Assembly: GCF_954871325.1 (NCBI RefSeq)
Contig: NC_088779.1
Location: forward strand, 13,890,846-13,954,845
Length of the DNA: 64,000 nt
Source of the DNA: Gordionus sp. m RMFG-2023
Lineage: Eukaryota > Nematomorpha > Gordioida > Chordodea > Parachordodidae
Reading direction: 5' to 3'
A model generated the notes under the pieces. The model was given only the letters and a program-made list of their open reading frames with translations, had not been told where the DNA came from and did not search any database. The stretch's first letter is position 1. Every line of letters begins with the position of its first letter. Below, in pieces: positions 11,150 through 23,774 of the stretch. The translations under genes and the position numbers were made by a program.

Positions 11150-14100
11150 TTTGGTGATATGTAACCTCTATCCCTTTTCTCAAGTAGTCAGAGAACCTGA
11201 TGTAGCAATGGATGTAGCTATAGAAAACATAGATATAGGAGGTATTACTTTGATCAGGGCGGCGGCTAAGAATTTTGAAAGAGTCACCGTACTTTGCGAT
11301 GTAAAGGATTATGAGAGGGTTTTGGACGAAATTAAAACCTATAAAGGCAAAACCACACTACAAACAAGACAGGAATTGGCTTTAAAGGTTGAATAATGCA
11401 TATTAAAGTCTTTTCTCTGAATATATAGAAATATACTCTATTTTAACCACTTATATGATTTACTTATAGAGATAATTCATAACTTTGCTATCAATAATCG
11501 AATTTCAAATATTTTTTATATTTTAACTTGTCATCTGTTAACAGCTACGTTCAACAAATACTTATATATTATTAATTTATTCCTTATCTTAATTAACTAG
11601 GCATTCACTTGCACTGCTGATTACGATGATAAAATATCTGATTTTTTTCGTAAACGATTTAGAGATTCAACTTATCAAATTGATTTGAGGTATGGGATGA
11701 ACCCAAGTCAAAAACCTGCTCAAATCTTCAGTTCAAACCACGAATTGCCATTTAAAGGTTATCCAAACATTTTTAATATAAGCTAGAAATCGTTTGATTA
11801 TATTTTATTATTATTATATTTAGAAAATCGACTTGACATTGATATTTTAAATATAAAATTTAGGTAATAAAGTGGAATTATTATCGCTTATAAATATGAC
11901 GTAATGTGTCAAAAATTTGATTTATATGATAATCATAAATATCTATTTATTTTAAAGCTAACTGAAATTAAATTTTTTTTTTAGTTTGAAATCACTCAAT
12001 GATAAAGCGAGTAGATTGTCGCTCGAAAATTAGAATGATACTTCTTTTTTTTATTATAGTTTTAAATTATTAATTTTTTAGATTCTTCCATAAATAATTA
12101 CTAATATAAAAATATTGCATTCATTTTGTGCTTTTATTTTTACAAAAAAAATAACTTTAATAACTATACTTTTTTTGAAAATAACTGATACATTTAGTTT
12201 GTTACTATGAATATTTGCATTATCTTTATATGATGATTTCCCAAATTTAATTACATTGTTTATCAAATATGATGCCTCACTTACATCAAGCTCTCCTTTA
12301 AAACATTTTTTATAATCTAGGGAAGCTTATTTTTTTTAAAAAACTCACCCCTTTTAGACAATATTTAAAAAAAAATAGATTAGCGTTAAACTCAATAAAA
12401 ATTTATTAAGCCACATTAATTTAATATTATATTGTGTTAATTTTATATTTTTTCGGTGCTAATAAATATTGTGGTATTTTTTTTTCAGCGTAAATAAATA
12501 TTACATTGTGATGTATTTTTATTTTCAGTGCAATTATTTTTTTTATATAATTTGTTTTCATTTAATTGATTAAAATTTTAAATCGTAAAATATATTTTTA
12601 TATAAAAAAATTATCTTAGGAATATAATTTATAAAGTATTTTATAATGTAACGAGTTAATTTTTGAAATAGCTAGTTACTTAAAATAAATAAATAACGAG
12701 TTACTCTTTTAAGAAAAATAATATTTTTCTACGCCATTAGCTATCATTATTTCCGATAAAAATGAGAAAATCAAAAAAATAAATTAGAATAATTTATATA
12801 TAATTTACCAATTTTAACCTTGAAAAAAATATTAAAAATTAGTATTGAATGGAGCCCCTGGTTATATAAATTTACTGGACGCCTTAAATTCTTGGCAATT
12901 GGTGAAAGAACTTAAAGGCGCCTTGAATATACCGGCAGCAGCTTCATTTAAACACGTTAGTCCAGCAGGTAATATAATTTTTTTTAAAAATAATAATCTC
13001 ATTATTATCTTGGCCCTTTAAGGTTGTTTTCTCTTATTTTTAATACCTATTGACCAAAATGCAACTTATACACCATAAAGTGACCACTTTGAGATTTTAA
13101 AACGACTTCAATAAAATCAGGCCGGTCTATCTTTTGATATTGGTATTCGGCCCGATCTCAGTCCTTGATCCTCACTAATATTTAATAATAAATATATAAA
13201 AACGAAGCACAAATTGTCATTTATTAATTTTACTAATATTAAATAAAATTCATAAAGGCGAATACATAAGTTTTAATTGATAAGATGCATTTATTAAAAA
13301 TTTCCTAAGTAAAAATATTAATGATTGCAAAATATGTAATATTTATTAAAATAAAAAAATACGAGAAACTTTAAAGAATAAATTTAATTTAATTTTAATC
13401 ATTTAATAGTCAGGGTTGAAAAGACCGGAACCTATTAAAAATCTTTTAATATCGTTTTTATTTATTCCGAACTTTGGCCTTTCATTAAATATTGACATGT
13501 GGATATACATAATTTTTATTGTTACTCTATTTCACTTATAAATTATAAGGTGTCGGTATTGGTGTGCCATTCAATGAAGAAGATGCAAAAGTTTTCATGG
13601 TTGAAGATCTATTAGAACGATTAACTCCTATTGCTTTCGCTTATGCCAGAGCCAGAGGTATCTTGTAGTTTTTATATCACTCACAACAATGAAACTCCCC
13701 ATAAATTGTCATCGACTCCTTTTAAACTTTTGGTATATAAATTTTTCAAAACGATTGCGGAAACTTAGTAAGGATTATTAAGAGAATCTTATTAGATCCT
13801 ATTTATAGATATTTATATTAGCATTTTAAAAAATAAACAAAACAGGTTCTGATAGAATGTCATCTTATGGGGATTTTATAGCACTATCCGATACATGCGA
13901 CTTTATAACGGCCAAAATAATATCCAGAGAAGTTATATTTAATTAAATTTATTAATATAATTGACGGAATGACTCACAAGGGATGTGGTAATTTGGGCCC
14001 TCACATCTGGCCCATTGGTGTTCTTGAGAGGGAGGGATCGACGATGGTCGTTATTAGGCGAGGTATCAGATATAGAGGGATCCATTTTCTTTCTTGGTTT

Positions 14101-17100
14101 AGAATCCTATTAATAATAGTGCTTAGAATAAATGTAAAAAAAACATGGCAAACGAGGAAATCCTTTTAAATTATCCTTTTTAATTTAACAACCTATTTGA
14201 TGCATTGTTATTTCCACTGTAACTGCATCCATATAAAACCTAAATTAAATAATAATCAGCCGTTAAGAAAAATAATCGTTAGGAGTAAACCTCTGATGGG
14301 TTCTGCCCCTTTCAATAAAACAAAATATAACCCTAACTAAAAAATTATTTAAAAGTACTTAAGGGAACCATCCCTATCGAAGTACGAAAACAAATATTTG
14401 TTATAAAAGGAAACATTTTATTAAGCTAATTTTTACATAATTTTATCAAGGGATTATATCAGAGAACTGCGGAAGTACTAATTGTCCGCCTGGCCCGGTT
14501 TGTTAAAAAAATATTTTTAGGCCCGGCCCCGATTTAAATTATTTTTTATTTTTAGGCCCAGCTCGATTTTTATATTTTCAGGCTATGCCCATATTATTTA
14601 AAGAAAAATTTCGGGCCTGTTTTTTTAATAAAATATACCAATTCAGCATTCCATTTGTTTTTTCAGCGAATATTTTGCAATTTATGTTTTATAATGTATA
14701 TTTTTGATTTACTAAAAATATTAATTATAGTCAATGTAATATATCATTATATGATATTATTTTAAAATATATTATATATTTATTATTACACATGATAATG
14801 TCGAACAATATTCGGCCCACCCTGAGATTTACAATTTTTGGGTTGGCCCGGCCCGAGTTTATAGGAAATGGCCTGACCTTGGTTGTTGAATTTTTTTTCT
14901 AGGCCCGGACTTGGCATATTTAACTTTTTTTGCCAAGTTTTAGTCTGGTGCACGTCTCTGATACAAACTATATAAAAAAAGCCTTTATATAATATTTTTC
15001 TAAGCAATTGCAACAAGAAATAAATACTCTCTTTGTAATTTACACAAAAATAGTCCTTTAAATTTTTAAAAAAAGTCTGCCTGGACCCCTTAATTTTTTT
15101 TGTTAGTATTTTCCGGCCATCACGTTTTTAATATCTATATCTAATTTTATTTCCTCTATGTTTTTGATATCTGTATCATGTATTTTTAATTGCATCATAA
15201 AAATAATTTGCTTATTTTTTTGTAAATTTATATTTAGTGTTGTTAAACGGTTCGATTTAAGCCAATTTTAAAAACGTATAATTCAATATTTTATCCAGAA
15301 AAATATCTCAAGCCTGAATATTTTGCTCATAGATGGCCCAATGGTCTAGACTAGAGGTCTGCATTGGGCGAAGTTTCGGTCCGCCCACCAACGCCCTCCC
15401 ATCTAAGTGGGCGGGTTAAGAAATTTAAATTTTTTGTTCAAAAACAAATAAAGAAAAATCATATAAATGATCAATAATAATATTTCTTTTTTTAGTTCCA
15501 ATCGTTTTTTTTAAGTGAAGAACACTTTACTAGTTTTTCTACATCTTTATCTAATTCTTCACACCATATATAATGTCTCGTAATGGATTTCATTGATTTA
15601 ATACCCGGATGTCCCGTATGCAATATATGTAAAACTCTTTTTTGAAGTGAGTACGAATGATTGATCTGCCATTCCAAAATAAAATACCGTCATCATTTTC
15701 TATTTCATCTATTATTGTTCTAAAAGCTTGTAATTCTGGTGCTTGATTTTGTATATTTGTACATTTCTTAAAATTGGATCTTTTGCGGTTTCCTCTCTAA
15801 GTTCTTTTCTTGAGAGAGTTAATGTGTCATAATTAAGATTTCCTATATTTTTCACTGTTTTATTTTCGCTTTCTATCATCATTTTTTTCTATTGGGTTTC
15901 GCGATAAAGCATCTGCAATTATATTATTAGCGCCATTCTTGTACATTATATCATAATCATATGCAGATAATTTATAAGCCCAACGTAATAATCTTTGGTT
16001 TGTTAATGAGCTTAAATCTCTGCTATTACCAGGTTTGTGGTCTGTTCATATTTTAAATTTTGGTCCATACAAATAGTTATGAAATTTTTCTACGCCGTTT
16101 ATTATTGCTTTTGCTTCTTTGTCTATTTTAGAATAATTCTTTTCAGAGTCTTGATTCTTGAGGTGTAAGCTATTGGAAATTTGTTACCATTATCATATTT
16201 TTGCATGAGTCCAGCTCCAAATCCTTGGTTAGATGCATCTGTTTCTAATATTAACTCGAGGTTCGGTTTATAAAACTGTATAGTTTTTGTTCTGTTACTA
16301 TTCCGCAGGGATCCGAACCGAACCATTAAACCGCTAAAAACCGGTATTTTTTATTGAACCTGAACCGAACCTGAACCGCTAAAAAATTTCTAGCCTAACA
16401 AAACCGAACCTCTAAAATCCCTCTGAACCGGTTCGAGTCTCATAATTTTATATTTATAAAATAATGTGTAAGTTATTACTAGTATATTGCAAAAATTTAA
16501 ATATATTCGAATTGTTTTAAAGATTATTATCAATCACATTTGATTGATAAGTGTCAGTCATAATTTTTATAAACTTTTGTATATTGCCATTTTACAACAT
16601 TTTTAAAATATTTTAAGCTTATAAATTATGATGACTAGAGAAAAATTAAATCCAATTATAAATTATTTACATATAGTATTATAAATGACACATCAAATCT
16701 GATATACTACTGGCAGTGCCAGCTACCCAAATTAGTATGGAAAGATGTTTTTCAACTATTAAATTTACATTATCTTCTTATAGATGTAATTTGAGTGAGA
16801 TGAATTTTGAAATTGTGCGGCTTAATAAAAAATTTTTAAATAATTGTTCATATTAAAATTAATCATTGATATTTGTTATATTTATAATTTAAATGTTATT
16901 TTTTAAGGAAATGAAGGTTTTATATATGTGTTTTTTATTTTAATTATGAAATAAAAAAAATTCTTCCCTATAAATAATTCGAATGTAGGTTTGAATATAA
17001 AAGTGTTCAAACCGGTTTTAAAAGTTCGAACCGAACCTATATTTTTATTTTTTGCGACCCGAACCTAAACCTTGAACCGTTAATTTTATCCGAACCTGAA

Positions 17101-20100
17101 CCGAACCGATATTCGTTTCGGTTTGGATCCCTGCATTCCGAATAGCATGAAAACGATTACAAAAATAGCATGATGTTTTATTTTGGAATGGCAGATTAAT
17201 CATTCCGTACTCACTTCAAAAAAGAGTTTTACATATTTTGCATACTGGACATCCGGATCTTCTTAAGGAAGAAGATATATTTCAAACGGATATCCTACTT
17301 TGGTGGAAACGACAAGAAAGAGATTTGCCAAAGCTATCAAGAATAGCAAGAAAAATATTGGCAATTCCTGCAACTAATGCTTCTTCTAAACGAGGATTAT
17401 GCATTGCTGGAAGGTTTTCAGAACAAAGAAGAACGTGTTTGAATCCCGAAAATGTCGATTCATTATTATTTTTGCATTATAATTACATATAATATCAATT
17501 TTATATTTATATTTTTTTCATAAATATTCTATTTGATCAAATAAATTCTCCATAATTTAAATTAATTATTTTTTTTATAAAATTTATTGCCTAAATTATA
17601 AACTTTTTGTAAAGGTGTAATGCTGAAATATTTTTATTAAATGCTTAAAAAATTGAAAGAATGGCCATAATTAAATTTATAAGCGTTAAAAAAAACCCGC
17701 TCGCCCAGCCCGCCCATAGTTTTCAAAAATATATATACCCGCCCGCCCCGCCCATTTGTCTAAAATTCTTACCCGCCCGCCCATTAGTCCAAAATTTTTA
17801 ACCCGCCCGCCCATTATTTTTTAATCCAAGCCCGCTTATAATTTATAATCAAATTTGTGTTATTAGAAATTGTCAATATTTTATAGTCACTAGTTCTAAT
17901 AAATTTATAAAACTTAAGAAAAAGATTCTTAAATAACTGAGAATAATTCTAACCCCCTTTTCCCCCCATAGCGAATTCCTGCATACGCGCCTTTTACTAT
18001 ATATTATATTTATATTTTATAAATTGATTTTATATAATAAAACGTATTATTTAAAATATTTCTTAAATTTTAATTTTAACGATTATACTACCATAAAAAA
18101 ATAAATTTTTAAATATTCCTTTAAATAACTTTTCTTAACGAAGGTAAAGAAAAACGTAAAAAAAGTTTCTAAAGTAAAATAAAAAATACACAAAGGAGAA
18201 GAAAAGAGGAAATATTAATAACTAAGAAAAGTTTCCTGACAAAAATAAAAAGCTCCAATTCACAAATGTTTTATTTATCTTTCCTAAAATTTGATATATG
18301 CAAATTTTTCATCTATATTTTTTAATATTTTAATCATTTAAATAAATATGTAATATAATTTATAAGATAAATACATATAAATTACTATTACCATATAGGT
18401 TTCAGATGGCATAATTGCACCAGATTTTACTCAAGAAGCTTTGGAACTTTTATCTAGGAAGAAAAATGACGGATATTGCATATTAAAAGTTTATAAATAT
18501 TTTTTTTAAAAATATTGTATGCATTGCAGAACCATGAGTAGCAATGTAATTAGTCTGTGATTAGCCATCTTAATGGTTTGCTTTAAATAGAATTTGATCG
18601 TCACTTATTTGGCTTAATTTTTTCCTTAATAATGTGATAATTTTAAGGAATTCCTCACTAAAAACACCAAGAGTATTGGTGGCAGATTAGATAAAATATG
18701 TTAGCAATGTCTGAATATTTATTTATTTTCAAGATTCTCTGCTAAACTAATTGCTGAGGCATTTCTGTCGAATCATGCCGAAAAATTTATGTAAGTGTAA
18801 TTCGAGCAACTGAAGACCAGGGTATTAAACTGATACCATTGGGTCTTGTAATGTTCCTTGAGCATAAGATGATTGGATTCTACGGTATTGGGATACTGGC
18901 CCTTTTAAGAGCTTTTAAGATTAAGTATGTTTGTATGGCATGGGCGGTGACCTTTAGAGAATCTTCAATGTAAAAGATGGTAGTATTCTTTGAAATAAGA
19001 TTCTGGTCTTCCATTTTCTCGGGATTACACTTGTATCGATTTTGATAGCAGTAAGTTTAGCAAAAATCTTGTAAATAAATAAATGTTTAGACATCGGTAA
19101 CGTATTTATCCCACTTGTCACCAATAATCTTGGTGTTTTTGGTAAGAATTCTTAAATTTATCCCATTATTAGGGAGAGAATTAAGCCATTACGATGGGTA
19201 TTATTCAAAGTAATTGCATTGCTATCCATAGTCTAGCCTCGAAGTAACCCTGTCTCACCTTTGCTATTACCTAATTTAATTGTTTTTTTAAATTTATATT
19301 ATATAGTTTTTTTATGTGTACTTTGTTTTAAATTCTATTAAATATAAATAAATAAATGAAGATTGTTTTGAAAATTTATATACTAATTGCTTTAAAGCTT
19401 AATCAATTTATAATTATGTGTATAAATGTTATTAGATGGATCCTACTTATGAACCGGAAGTTATGGAACGAAAAATCCTGTATGGTTTAACCCTGGAACA
19501 ACCTAGAAATAAAACTAAAATCGATAAAAATTTCTTTTCACAAATAATGTCGAAAAATATAGAAGTAATTTGATAGTTATTTTTTAATTTCCTTATTTCA
19601 ACTGCATTTAAAAAAATGAACATAACTATTTAAGGCACGACTACACACCACACCAAGTTTGGTATGGTTTAAACTTCATCTTATATTTTGAAAATATCTG
19701 GTTACAACTGAAAAAACAAAGATAAGTAATGGTTTGAACAAGCTTGTTAAGCTATCCTTCTAAAAGGATCGAATTCCGATTTTTTAAAATGAATCGAAAT
19801 TTAGGATCTACTTTTTTTTAAAAAGGATAATGATACTTTTTTTATTTTATAAATTTCTGAAGAAAATTTATGCTCGATACAAAATTAACTAATAGAAAAA
19901 TAAATTAAATATAGTGTAAATTTATTGTAATAGAATTATTTAACAATAATAATATATTTATAATCAAAATTACCTTTTAATAATAAAATTTTTTGCGAAA
20001 TTGTTATCATTCAAACATCCCCATCTTTTAAGTTAGCTTTATATAATCGCTCCACCTGCAGGTTTTTCAAATGGGTAATTAATCTTTCTTCTAAGAAATA

Positions 20101-23100
20101 ATAATTAACATTATTATATGTAGCTGAAGAATAGGTAAACGGTCTCATTTTTATCTGCCACTTTAATAACTGTACGTGTATTATCTTTTAATCTATAATA
20201 GACATTAGTAAGAACCTAAAATAATTTATTTTATTTATAACTCAATAAAATTTTTATTTAAAACTTCTTTATTTAAAAAAATATTTATATATTGAAAAAA
20301 AATTCATATAAAACATAAAAACTAATAAAATTTGTAGGTTGCAAATCAAATTCTTAAATTGTCTTGATAAAATTTATTAGAAAAAATAGAAAATATGGCG
20401 AAGGATGCTAAAATATAGTGGAGTTATTTAGGTTTTTTTTAAAAAATAATATTTTAATTTTATTTATATACTTTTTAAGTAAAAAAAATAAATTTTTAAA
20501 AGGATGATTATTTAAAAAAATCACTATCCTCAATTTAATTGAAAATTAAAAATCCGGGTAAATTCTCAAAATTAAGATCGAATCCAAGATCGTCGAACTT
20601 TTGATCTATCTTTTAATAACTCTGGGTTTAAATATAGAATAAAAAACAAGTAAAATCTAATTTTTTTAGAAATTTGTTTACATAAAAACGATAGCTGAAA
20701 TTGTAAATGAATGAATATTTTTATAAATATGTAACTATAATTGAAATAAAATATGTTATAACAACAAAATTTCAAAAGAAAACATTTAGAGCTCTCAATT
20801 ACTCCTTCTTAGGCATCATCATCTAAATTTATTTGATTAGGCAGATAATTCTAAACCATTTTATCTATTATAATTATAATTGTTAACATGATTATTCATT
20901 ATATTTAAAACGTAGTTGTTTCATTATTTTTCGATAATTCTCCTTTATTCCTCTAAATGCACTTTATATGCTTGAACGAAGAAATTATTTTTTTCAAAAT
21001 CAACATTTCTCTAATTATATTGAATAAAGCCCTCCCTCCCCCCCTTTTTTTTATCAGGTGAGATAATATTTAAAAATCAATAACGTTAAATAATAAAAAT
21101 TGTAGAATTTTTTTTTAACAATTAGGAAATCATGGTGAGAGATATAGCTATTTACTAGAACACCAATAGCCACTTCCAACTATTTATAGTAGCAGTTATT
21201 TTATTATATAGGATAAAGTAAATTTTTGGGCACATTTATAGTTTTATTTTGTTAAATACTTTTTTCTTTAAAAATTCTGACTATTCACCAGTTATTGCCT
21301 CATTTAAGTGATATTAATATTTTTGAACATTCTTTTCACCAATATCATTTTTCTTTCAAATATTACTGCATCATTATAAAACACAAAGGGATATATGAGA
21401 AATTTGTGTGGGAGAATAGGCTTCTCAAAACGTTTGTGATTAAATTTAAACCTAATTAAAACTTTGTATCATGCATAAATTTTTATATTTAATATTAATT
21501 TCTGCAATTTGTTGTTGCCTTTACCTTCATTTGCGTAACCCATTTTTCCTGAGTATTTTAAAAATGTCATTCATGACGAGTTGATTAATGAAATTATTTC
21601 TCATAATCTATAAACAGTTATCTGATGCTGCTTTGAGTGATTTGATAATAGCCACAATATCCCTAAAATTTACTCAATCAAATTCTGTGTGTTATGCCAA
21701 AGATGGTCAGACTATAGGGATAGGAGCAGGTCAACAATCGAGGATTCACTGCACCAGATTGGCCGGAGATAAAGCTGACAATTGGTAATATATAAATAAG
21801 TATTGTTCATTAAGTTTTCTTTTAGTTTGTTAAATTATTTTAATAAATATAAGATTTGAAAATATATTTTGAATATTCTTTATTTCGAGCCTCTCAAAAA
21901 TTAAATTTATATAATTTTTTTTTCTGCAAAAGAATTAAAATGACCTATTTTGTATTTAATAAATTTGGGTTTAGTTACTAGCGTTAATTTTTTTTTTTTG
22001 AAATTACATTTTTTAACTATCACATTTTTGCGAAAATATAATTATTGTAAATTCTTATATTTTTGGAATGTAACGACTAAAATTATTTACTATTTAATTT
22101 ATTAAATAATACATTATATTTCATTATCATCATCTGATTCAACATTTAAAATGACTACATTAAATATAATGTCTCGCTTACATTAAGGCGCTTTTATAGT
22201 TTATTTAGTCTAGGTATTTTTGGAGAAAACTAAGTGTGCCTTATAAATCAAATTTTGAGAATAGTGTATTTCTAAGGTCAAATAAAAATTTATCAAGCCC
22301 AATTTTGTACGAAAATATATATTATATTGGGATAGTATGACAATTTTTTCAATTCAAATAAATCTTTTTTTAGTGCAATTGTTTCTATATTCAAATTTAT
22401 TTTTACTTAAATTCCTTTGGTTTAAATTTTTCGCAAAACTATTATTTATAATAAAAAATGTATAAATAATTTACGTATTGTTACTTTTCAAAAGTATATA
22501 AATACTTTCTTAGTTAACAGATTACATCCGCTATTTTTAGTAAGATTTGACAAAAATCAAACCAAATGTTAATTTAATTTTTTTTTCTCTTTAGCTTTCA
22601 CCTGGTGGTAAGCTCCTTCAACATCTCTCTCCACTTTATGTTATTCATACAATCTCTTATCTAATTTATACTTCTTTATATTGGCTCTAACTTTATGGCC
22701 CCATTGAAGTTTTGGCCTTCCTCTTTTACGTTTGCCCATCACTTCCAAACTCTCAACCTTATTTCCTATGTAGTTCATAGGCCTTCTCATTGTGTGCCCA
22801 TACCACCTAAGTCTGTTTACCATTAACTTAGTTTTAATGTTAATTTAATACATGTATATTAATATTTAAACTTTTAATCCTTAAATTTTATAATAGGTGG
22901 TTACGGCATCATCCAAAAGTTTTAGGGCTGAAATTTAAAGAAGGCACTAAAAGAGCCGAAAAAATTAATGCCATTGATGCTTACATTACTCAAGAGATAG
23001 AGGTATCTAATTCTATTTAAATGAATGTTTATAATATAATGTTTATGAGGGAAAATGTTATCTCTATCTCCTATTGGTATTAATTCTATTAACTAATTCA

Positions 23101-23774
23101 ATCAATTCCACTTATTAATAATATAAAAAGTTTATTAAGCTAACGTAATATCATATGATACAGAATATTACAGATCAACAATGGTGTAAGGTTTTGAAAG
23201 AAATTCCTCAAGAACTGACCTTAGTAAAATAATCATTATAATTTTACGTTTTGAATTTCTTTATTAAAGCACGAAAAAGTGGAGTGGAATAAAAAATTGA
23301 ACGGTGTAATCCTTAGTTCAGATGCATTTTTTCCTTTTAGAGATAGTATTGATAGAGCTGTAAATGTGAGTCTATCATAATATTATATAAAAATCATTGC
23401 TTATTTTAAATTTCAAAATATCGTTATTTAAAAAATCTTATAAATAAAATTTATTTTTATTCAAAAAGATATGAGAATGCTAATTTTTAAATTAGAAGTT
23501 GTCTATTAAATTTTATTAACAATTTACACGAATAATTAATAACGTTTTAGCCTTTTAAATTAGGGTATCAGTTTTAAATTTCTAATCCCTCGGTAAACGG
23601 CTTATTATATTAAGTTTTATACGTTATAAATTTCTTTACTAAAAAAATATTTAGTCTGGCGTTGAGTACATTGCAGCTCCATCAGGTTCTAATAATGACA
23701 AATCTGTTATAGATGCTTGCAATAATTATGGAATAACTTTGGTTTTTACCCACGAAAGGTTGTTTCATCATTGA
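11150..23774 (+). CDS. ATIC: Bifunctional purine enzyme ATIC (AICAR transformylase / IMP cyclohydrolase), 5' partial
   Basis: Twelve exons: 11150-11387, 11601-11757, 12843-12968, 13550-13657, 13846-13931, 18399-18488, 19436-19564, 21618-21784, 22897-23002, 23164-23223, 23270-23365, 23655-23774 (stop TGA). All junctions are GT/AG and keep frame, giving 493 residues. That matches the part of animal ATIC (about 592) from VICNLYPF to the end, so about 100 N-terminal residues lie upstream of the window or of the MULE. The cytosolic enzyme formylates AICAR and closes the ring to make IMP. Visible motifs: [14 protein letters not shown] (cyclohydrolase domain), [13 protein letters not shown], the transformylase Lys-His in [50 protein letters not shown] and the C-terminal RLFHH. 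The usual TNLRLFHH end reads THERLFHH here. One intron is only 46 bp; another is 4.5 kb and repeat-filled. Confidence 0.95.
14480..14965. mobile_element. Old hAT-like remnant with 'ggcccgg' words
   Basis: Words 'gcctggcccggtttg', 'aggcccggccccgattt' and 'ggttggcccggcccgag' are separated by A/T runs, as in the better-kept copies at 31880 and 51497. Ends are eroded, although 'gcacgtctctgatac' at the right still resembles the family terminus. It lies inside the 4.5-kb ATIC intron. Confidence 0.5.
15236..15351. mobile_element. Half copy of the 'TTAAACGGCTC' foldback MITE
   Basis: 'tagtgttgttaaacggttcg' followed by 'attcaatattttatccagaa' matches the left half of the MITE seen whole at 62296-62512. 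The copy stops where the larger hAT-like element begins at 15352; I did not find its right half beyond that element. Confidence 0.6.
15490..16315 (-). mobile_element. Ty3/gypsy retrotransposon fossil (RNase H and integrase parts)
   Basis: The minus strand shows the RNase H region ([13 protein letters not shown] near 16230) and, downstream, the integrase zinc-binding region ([16 protein letters not shown] near 15620). The order fits Ty3/gypsy pol. It is broken by several breaks, no LTRs are visible, and only an internal part remains, so it is old. A hAT element (16316-17133) interrupts it at its upstream side. Confidence 0.75.
16316..17133 (+). mobile_element. hAT transposon remnant inserted in the gypsy fossil
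   Basis: Ends CAGGGATCC / GGATCCCTG form an exact 9-bp inverted pair, and subterminal 'ccgaaccgaacc' / 'ggttcggttt' words extend the symmetry. Flanks 'tattccg' and 'cattccg' look like an imperfect target duplication. At 16710-16850 (+) a hAT dimerisation motif remains ([19 protein letters not shown], then [16 protein letters not shown]). The rest of the transposase is gone, so it is non-autonomous. Confidence 0.75.
17134..17250 (+). mobile_element. Second Ty3/gypsy integrase scrap in opposite orientation
   Basis: The plus strand reads [16 protein letters not shown], the same integrase stretch found on the minus strand near 15620. Two inverted pieces of the same family therefore flank the hAT at 16316-17133. 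It is a broken fossil fragment; the hAT dimerisation remnant of the surrounding element begins directly after it. Confidence 0.65.
18532..19240. mobile_element. Non-autonomous DNA element with TIRs of about 150 bp or more
   Basis: Left 'accatgagtagcaatgtaat' through 'actaaaaacaccaag...ttggtggcag' is mirrored by 'ccacttgtcaccaataatct' through 'taattgcattgctatccat' on the right. The interior has no transposase. A second copy of the left part is at 51447-52396. It lies in the 947-bp ATIC intron (18489-19435) and makes up most of it. Confidence 0.75.
19565..21617. other. ATIC intron; no feature recognised
   Basis: Low-complexity A+T-rich sequence with long A and T runs. Short, slightly G+C-richer words near 19640-19800 (gatcgaattccgatt) and 20560-20620 (gatcgaatccaagatcgtcg) may be ends of an eroded repeat, but I could not pair them. 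No coding segment seen. Confidence 0.4.
22573..22830 (-). mobile_element. LINE 3'-end fragment (reverse-transcriptase protein C-terminus)
   Basis: The minus strand reads [20 protein letters not shown], then [16 protein letters not shown], a well-known C-terminal signature of LINE ORF2-type proteins (RLRWxGHVxR...GKRxRGRPxxRW). One frame change near the end leads into [12 protein letters not shown] and a stop. Only the last 80 or so residues remain. It sits antisense in the ATIC intron 21785-22896. Confidence 0.75.

Larger units (their letters stand above)
15352..17840 (+). mobile_element. hAT-like element with 'gggcggg' arrays and hAT dimerisation remnant
   Basis: The left end, TAGAGGTCTGCATTGGGCG, matches the terminus of the dispersed hAT family. 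The right side (17690-17835) carries a dense array of 'cccgcccgccc' words. Inside, 17255-17492 (+) encodes a recognisable hAT C-terminal dimerisation domain: [19 protein letters not shown], then [17 protein letters not shown] and [15 protein letters not shown]. Only the last part of a transposase is left. The right terminus is not clear. Other fossils (a Ty3/gypsy fragment and a second hAT) lie within it. Confidence 0.6.

Noticed and set aside
14786-15016. 76-codon minus-strand open frame with Gly/Pro-rich middle
   Set aside because: The Gly/Pro content comes from ggcccgg words of an eroded hAT remnant, not from a protein family.
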